DNA from: Alphaproteobacteria bacterium
GTDB lineage: Bacteria > Pseudomonadota > Alphaproteobacteria > JAUXUR01
Assembly: GCA_030680745.1 (NCBI GenBank)
Contig: JAUXUR010000073.1
Coordinates: forward strand, 57,169 to 121,168
Direction of reading: 5' to 3'
Length of the DNA: 64,000 nt
Under the pieces are notes generated by a model. It was not told the origin of the DNA. It did not search any database and saw only the letters and a list, made by a program, of their open reading frames with translations. Positions 58,800 to 64,000 of the stretch are shown one piece after another; the stretch's first letter is position 1; every line of letters starts with the position of its first letter. Both the position numbers and the translations under genes were made by a program.

Positions 58800-61455
58800 T
58801 TTTTTCTTTTGTCTTCCCGATCAAATTCACCAAAATATCAAATGCTTTAATGGGCGTTAATTCGTCTAACACGATATTGTTTAAAATGGTATCAACCACC
58901 GATTGCTCAGGGATCACATTTTCTTTGGCCAACGATAATTTTTCTTTAAATAAGGGCAAATCAATCATATGATCACCCTCTTTCAATTTTTCCTTACCTT
59001 CAAGAAGGGCTAAGATTTGTTGTGCACGATCAATAGCCTGTTTTGGCAATCCTGCCAATTGTGCCACATGAATCCCATAAGATCTATCAGCACTTCCCTT
59101 AATCACTTCATGCAAAAAAATAATTGTATCTTCCCAATCTTTGACATTTACCGTGTAACAACCTAAAGCTGGCAATGTTTCGGATAATTGCGTTAATTCA
59201 TGATAATGGGTTGCAAAAAGTGTACGACATTTATTCACATTATGGAGATATTCAAGGCTCGACCACGCAATCGATAAACCATCAAAAGTTGAGGTCCCCC
59301 GCCCTACTTCGTCCAAAATTACTAAAGAATGAGGTGTCGCTTGATTTAAAATTGCAGCCGTTTCAACCATCTCCACCATGAAAGTAGACCTGCCACGTGC
59401 TAAATCATCGGATGCCCCAATCCTTGATGACAAGCGATCAACAATACCAATATGTGCAAAACTCGCCGGTACAAAGCAACCCATTTGCGCTAAAATAACG
59501 ATCAACGCATTTTGACGTAAAAACGTACTTTTACCCGCCATATTGGGGCCAGTGATCAGCCAAATATACTCATCAGGACTTAACACGCAATCATTAGGGA
59601 CAAAAGGATCTGCTTTTTGGGCGATCAACGCTTTTTCAACAATGGGATGACGCCCTTTTTTGATATCGAGCATTCGTGAATCATCAATAATAGGTTTTAC
59701 CCAATGTCGACTTTGTGCCAAATATGCAAAATTAAGCAACACGTCTAACAGGGCGATTGATTGCGATGTATTCGCGATAATATCTGCTTCTTCTTGAATT
59801 TTACCTACAAGCATTTGAATAATTTCAAATTCAATCCCTAAGGCTTGCTCTCCTGCTTTACTGATCTTCACTTCAAGTTCGGATAATTCTTTGGTTGAAA
59901 AACGAACGACATTTGCAAGCGATTGACGATGAAAAAACTGCGCGTTCGCTAGTTTGTCACTTTGCAAAGCGGTCACTTCAACAAAATAACCAAGAATATT
60001 ATTATGTTTTATCTTTAAAGTGTTAACATTTGTTTGTTTAATATAATCAGCCTGAAGATTGGCGATTAATCTGGCGCTTTCATCACGAATTAGACGACAT
60101 TCGTCAAGACTTGCATCATACCCTTTTTGGATAAGACCACCGTCTTTCAAATGAATCGGCAATTCATGTGCAAGTGTCGTATCCAATAGCCCCAAAAGAA
60201 TATCGTGATTGGATAAATTCTGACTAATTTTTTGAAGTAAATCTGGTTTTTCTAATGTTGCCAACACATCCCTAATATGCATCGCGTGGTGGAGTGCATC
60301 TTTCAATGCACCTAGATCTCGCGGTTTAAAGCGATTCAACACAATACGCGATAAAGAACGCTCAAAATCTGCAATATTATTGAGTTTTTCACGTAAAGAA
60401 GTGCGAGTGGCGGTTTCTGCCACAAAATACGAAACACAATCAAGACGTGCATTAATATGTGCTGGTGTCCGCAAAGGATTGCTGATGAAACCTGCAAGCA
60501 ATCGCGCGCCTTGAGACGTTTGTGTTTCGTCAAGCGTTTCTAATAGCGATCCTTTTTTGGTGCCATTAAGCGATTTCAATAATTCCAAATTAAGGCGTGT
60601 CGAAGGATCAATATCAAGATAAGTCTCTGGTTTTATCTGCCGTGGCTTTGAAAGCCTGGGCAAATTCCCTTTTTGCGTTAAATCGAGATAATCAATTAAG
60701 GATCCTAATGCGATGATCTCTAAATTTGAAAATTGTCCAAAACTATCAATTGCTTGCACTTGATAAAAAGACAAAAGACGTTTTTCAGCATAGGATTGAT
60801 CAAAGCGTCTAGGCGGTTGCGGACTTAATATCGGCTTAAACACACGTAAAAATTCGAACAGATCTGGATTTTGAATTTGTTTTTCAGAGACCAGCATTTC
60901 TTTAGGGTCAAGGCGCATCAAATAATTTTCGGCCTGATCAAAAGGAATATTCGTCGTTGATAAATTACCAGAGGATATATCTACCCACGAAAGCCCTACC
61001 CGTCCTTTATATTCCACGAATGACAACAAATAATTATGGTCACGCGCATTGAGCAAATCTTCTTCAACCAACGTACCAGGCGTTATAAGACGCACAACAT
61101 CTCGTCTTACAATTGATTTAGCCCCACGCTTTTTGGCTTCAGCGGGATCTTCCATTTGTTCACAAATAGCAACCCTATGACCAGCTTTTATAAGCTTTTG
61201 TAAATAAGCTTCATGCGCATGGACAGGCACGCCGCACATCGGAATTTCGACTTCCTGATGCTTTCCCCTTTTGGTAAGCGCGATATTCAATTCATTGGCT
61301 GCAATCACTGCATCATCAAAAAAAAGCTCGTAAAAATCACCCAGCCTAAAAAACAAAAGATAACCTTCATATTTTTCTTTTATTTCAAAAAATTGCGTCA
61401 TTAACGGCGTTGAATGACCTGAATTTTGAATTTCATTCTGGATAATATCCGACAT
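58789..61455 (-). CDS. mutS: DNA mismatch repair ATPase MutS
   Basis: Protein of 888 residues that recognises mismatches. The mismatch-binding domain has the Phe-x-Glu motif region (YLLFFRLGDFYELFFDDA), followed by connector, lever and clamp. The ATPase has Walker A TGPNMAGKSTFLRQ, DEVGRGTSTFDG (Walker B region) and the helix-turn-helix end (YGIHVAQLAGLPKQAIDRAQ). The ATG at 61455 (MSDIIQNE) is used; a GTG at 61494 extends the frame but has no ribosome site. Divergent from maeB. Length is normal. Confidence 0.96.
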   Translation of the reverse strand: MSDIIQNEIQNSGHSTPLMTQFFEIKEKYEGYLLFFRLGDFYELFFDDAVIAANELNIALTKRGKHQEVEIPMCGVPVHAHEAYLQKLIKAGHRVAICEQMEDPAEAKKRGAKSIVRRDVVRLITPGTLVEEDLLNARDHNYLLSFVEYKGRVGLSWVDISSGNLSTTNIPFDQAENYLMRLDPKEMLVSEKQIQNPDLFEFLRVFKPILSPQPPRRFDQSYAEKRLLSFYQVQAIDSFGQFSNLEIIALGSLIDYLDLTQKGNLPRLSKPRQIKPETYLDIDPSTRLNLELLKSLNGTKKGSLLETLDETQTSQGARLLAGFISNPLRTPAHINARLDCVSYFVAETATRTSLREKLNNIADFERSLSRIVLNRFKPRDLGALKDALHHAMHIRDVLATLEKPDLLQKISQNLSNHDILLGLLDTTLAHELPIHLKDGGLIQKGYDASLDECRLIRDESARLIANLQADYIKQTNVNTLKIKHNNILGYFVEVTALQSDKLANAQFFHRQSLANVVRFSTKELSELEVKISKAGEQALGIEFEIIQMLVGKIQEEADIIANTSQSIALLDVLLNFAYLAQSRHWVKPIIDDSRMLDIKKGRHPIVEKALIAQKADPFVPNDCVLSPDEYIWLITGPNMAGKSTFLRQNALIVILAQMGCFVPASFAHIGIVDRLSSRIGASDDLARGRSTFMVEMVETAAILNQATPHSLVILDEVGRGTSTFDGLSIAWSSLEYLHNVNKCRTLFATHYHELTQLSETLPALGCYTVNVKDWEDTIIFLHEVIKGSADRSYGIHVAQLAGLPKQAIDRAQQILALLEGKEKLKEGDHMIDLPLFKEKLSLAKENVIPEQSVVDTILNNIVLDELTPIKAFDILVNLIGKTKEKISQ

Positions 61456-61537
61456 TTTTGATAAACCAATGTTTGTAAGTTGCTCTAATAACACTTATAC
61501 TGGCTGATAGTCATTGTGTCACTGAAATATTGAGATC

Positions 61538-63799
61538 ATGGATCAAAAACGAATACATATTACGGAACAAGAAGTCTTGGATTTGCACGCAAATGGGCGT
61601 CCAGGCAAAATTGAAATTATGGCATCAAAACCCTTAACAACGCAACGTGATTTGTCATTGGCCTATTCCCCAGGCGTTGCTATACCTTGCTTGAAAATTC
61701 ACGAAGACCCCTCGAAAGCCTACGATTACACCATTAAAGGTAATCTTGTCGCTGTTATTTCGAACGGGACGGCAGTGCTTGGTCTTGGCAATTTAGGGGC
61801 ACTCGCCTCAAAACCTGTCATGGAAGGTAAAGCGGTTCTTTTTAAAAGATTTGCCGATATTGATGCGATTGATCTTGAAGTCGATACTGAAAATGTGGAT
61901 GAATTTGTAAATTCCATTCGCTTTTTAGGCAAAAGTTTTGGCGGTATTAATCTTGAAGATATCAAGGCGCCTGAATGTTTTCTCATCGAAAAAGCACTTC
62001 AAGAAAAGCTCGATATCCCCGTTTTTCATGACGACCAACATGGTACGGCCATTATTGCCGCCGCTGGTTTTATAAACGCGCTTGATATTACAGGCAGAAC
62101 GCTTGAAAAAACAAAAATTGTTGTTAATGGTGCTGGATCTGCGGGTATTGCTTGTACGGAGCTTCTTAAAAAATTAGGCGTACCCTCTAAAAACATCATT
62201 TTATGCGATACAAAGGGCACGATTTATAAAGGCCGTAAAGAGGGCATGAATCAATGGAAAGAAGCCCATGCCGTTGAAACAAATAAAAGAACCTTGGCCG
62301 AAGCATTAGAAGGCGCTGATGTCTTTTTAGGTCTTTCCGTTAAAGGGGCCGTGACCCCCGATATGGTCCTATCCATGGCCGCAAAACCCATCATTTTTGC
62401 GATGGCCAATCCGGATCCTGAAATTTCACCCGAAGACGTCAAAAAAATCAGGGATGATGCGATCATCGCAACTGGTAGATCTGATTACGTCAATCAAATC
62501 AATAATGTATTAGGTTTTCCCTATATTTTCCGTGGCGCACTCGATGTCAGAGCATCCACAATTAACGACGAAATGAAGATTGCAGCAGCGCACGCCCTCG
62601 CGAAATTAGCCCGTTATGGGGCGCCAGAAGAAGTAGGCAGCGCTTATTCAGGCCGATTGCTTCAATATGGCCCGGATTACATCATTCCTGTGCCTTTTGA
62701 CCCAAGACTCATTGTTGAAATCCCCTTGGCCGTTGCAAAAGCTGCGATGGAGACAGGCGTTGCGCGTAAACCTATTGATATCACTGAATATAGACGCACT
62801 TTAAGCGGCAGAACCGATCCCATATTCGCCAATATGCAGCGCATTTTCGAAGAAGTCCGCCAAAGACCACGCACCCTTATTTTTTCTGAAGGCGAAGAAG
62901 AGCGCATGATTCGCGCTGCCATTAGCTATTGTCATGGCGGCTATGGCAAAGCCATTTTGATTGGTTATGCTGAACGTATTAAGAAAAAAGTGCTGGAATT
63001 AAAGCTTGATTTACCGGAAGAACTTACCATTCATGACGCAAGTGTGGATAAACATCGCGAGCAATATATCGATTTCCTCTATAATCGTATGCAACGTTTT
63101 GGATATTTACATCGGGATTGCAAACGATTTGTTAATCACGATCGTAATGTTTTATCAGCTTGCATGGTTGCTAATGGTCACGCAGATGCGATGGTCACGG
63201 GCATCACGCGCCACTACACACAAATTTTCCAATCGATGTCTATGGTTTTAAATCCTCGACCAGGCGCACAAGTTTTTGGCTTATCCATTGTTGTATCCAA
63301 AGACCAAACCGTCTTTATCGCCGATACATCTGTCAATGATACACCAAGTGCTGAACAAATTGCATCGATCGCCATTCAAAGCGCTGCCAAAGCCCGTAAA
63401 ATGGGCCATATACCACGTGTTGCCCTTTTATCCTATTCAACTTATGGCAATCCACCAACTGAAAAAGTAGAGCGTCTTAAAAAAGCGATTGCAATTCTTG
63501 ATAAGTGGAATGTTGATTTTGAATATGATGGCGAAATGGCAGCTGATGTCGCACTCGACCACGAACTCATCAAACTATATCCATTCACTCGATTGTCAGG
63601 TCCTGCCAATATCTTGATCATGCCAGGCCTTCACAGCGCCAATATCTCGGTTAAATTGCTTCATCAATTAGGTCGTGCAAGCGTCATTGGACCATTGTTG
63701 GTTGGTCTTGATAAATCTGCTCAGATTGTATCCATGGGGGCGAGCGTGACAGATATTATGAATGCAGCCGTGATGGCAGCGCACGATGCTTTGGGATGA
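61538..63799 (+). CDS. maeB: NADP-dependent malic enzyme with phosphotransacetylase-like C terminus
   Basis: Protein of 753 residues that decarboxylates malate to pyruvate with reduction of NADP. N-terminal malic domain (LAYSPGVAIPCLKI, VFHDDQHGTA), NAD-binding domain (IVVNGAGSAGIACTELL), then from about residue 440 a phosphate acetyltransferase-like domain (ILIGYAERIKKKVLEL, ANGHADAMVTGITRHY, FIADTSVN, ending NILIMPGLHSANI). The C-terminal domain in this family is regulatory (often acetyl-CoA sensing) and lacks transacetylase activity. Full length, as in other alphaproteobacteria. It feeds pyruvate and NADPH from C4 acids. Confidence 0.95.
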   Translation: MDQKRIHITEQEVLDLHANGRPGKIEIMASKPLTTQRDLSLAYSPGVAIPCLKIHEDPSKAYDYTIKGNLVAVISNGTAVLGLGNLGALASKPVMEGKAVLFKRFADIDAIDLEVDTENVDEFVNSIRFLGKSFGGINLEDIKAPECFLIEKALQEKLDIPVFHDDQHGTAIIAAAGFINALDITGRTLEKTKIVVNGAGSAGIACTELLKKLGVPSKNIILCDTKGTIYKGRKEGMNQWKEAHAVETNKRTLAEALEGADVFLGLSVKGAVTPDMVLSMAAKPIIFAMANPDPEISPEDVKKIRDDAIIATGRSDYVNQINNVLGFPYIFRGALDVRASTINDEMKIAAAHALAKLARYGAPEEVGSAYSGRLLQYGPDYIIPVPFDPRLIVEIPLAVAKAAMETGVARKPIDITEYRRTLSGRTDPIFANMQRIFEEVRQRPRTLIFSEGEEERMIRAAISYCHGGYGKAILIGYAERIKKKVLELKLDLPEELTIHDASVDKHREQYIDFLYNRMQRFGYLHRDCKRFVNHDRNVLSACMVANGHADAMVTGITRHYTQIFQSMSMVLNPRPGAQVFGLSIVVSKDQTVFIADTSVNDTPSAEQIASIAIQSAAKARKMGHIPRVALLSYSTYGNPPTEKVERLKKAIAILDKWNVDFEYDGEMAADVALDHELIKLYPFTRLSGPANILIMPGLHSANISVKLLHQLGRASVIGPLLVGLDKSAQIVSMGASVTDIMNAAVMAAHDALG

Positions 63800-64000
63800 T
63801 ACGCTTAGTATTTTTTAAAAATAATCGAACCAATGAAACAATAAAAATTACTCTCCCCACTCGTCATTGCGAGTTTCCCACCACCTAAAAGGGTCGGACT
63901 TAAAAGGAATGACCAAATTCGCAAACATGTGTATAAAAAGCTTGTGCGACCTGGAGGCCGTCGAAGCATTGGTGTTTGAAGAACCCGTTTGCGAGTCTGG
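63800..64000. other. Intergenic end of window, possible repeat
   Basis: No gene seen. TTCGCAAAC (63918-63926) pairs with GTTTGCGA (63987-63994), and GTCATTGCGAG at 63864 is like a palindromic repeat start. The region is cut off at the right edge. Confidence 0.35.

Noticed and set aside
58669..58860. Plus-strand frame of 63 residues overlapping the small lipoprotein
   Set aside because: The lipoprotein frame starting at 58629 has a ribosome site and lipobox; this one has neither and runs into mutS.
1..64000. CRISPR array, prophage or insertion sequence
   Set aside because: No regularly spaced repeats, integrase, transposase or phage structural genes were seen.

Overview
This AT-rich window looks like part of the chromosome of an alphaproteobacterium, most likely a host-associated member of the Holosporales/Rickettsiales type. 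That placement is inferred from gene order and protein families, not from a marker gene. The alphaproteobacterial gene orders are ybgC-tolQRA...tolB-pal, yebC-ruvC-ruvA-ruvB and rlpA-dacA-tmk. COQ9, heme A synthase, the malic enzyme/phosphotransacetylase fusion and a B12-dependent (class II) ribonucleotide reductase fit as well. No rRNA, tRNA, CRISPR array, transposase or phage gene was seen.

Layout. 1-2.5 kb: end of proS, then lolC and lolD, coupled by overlaps. 2.6-11.5 kb: an accessory block in which every larger gene has a signal peptide (serine-rich protein with a HicA-like domain, DUF2608 HAD protein, class 3 lipase, helical protein) plus one very small gene. 11.6-19.4 kb: Tol-Pal locus, split between tolA and tolB by a palindromic element and a secreted serine hydrolase on the other strand. 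19.5-27.4 kb: nrdJ with two NrdR boxes, small secreted proteins and a porin. 27.5-33.6 kb: Hpt protein and receiver protein, yebC-ruvCAB, and a degenerate GGDEF protein. 34-41.3 kb: a tightly packed minus-strand run (degenerate ABC exporter, cNMP-binding protein, pgk, small protein, COQ9) opposite a MurG-like glycosyltransferase and ctaA. 41.5-48.5 kb: UPRT, GST and GT61 proteins that all carry signal peptides, an OhrR-like regulator, an EamA permease, and a cobalamin riboswitch in front of a BtuB-like receptor. 48.7-53.1 kb: tandem array of secreted paralogues with two decaying copies of the 3' end of tmk between them. 53.1-64 kb: tmk, dacA, rlpA, a poly-serine secreted protein, a small lipoprotein, mutS and maeB.

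Two themes join the parts. First, cobalamin: the riboswitch-controlled receptor would supply the cofactor that NrdJ needs. Second, export: about a third of the genes encode secreted proteins, including families that are normally cytoplasmic. Several have a basic, nuclear-localisation-like cluster just after the signal peptide. These are candidate host-directed effectors, but no secretion system for them is encoded here.

The window is also rich in palindromic intergenic elements. One family of about 105-120 bp recurs at seven places. Its outer arms differ in sequence between copies but stay self-complementary, around a conserved hairpin (TGTAC/GTACA type). Another family of about 50 bp has TTTGTTT-CCTGG outer arms and variable apical hairpins.
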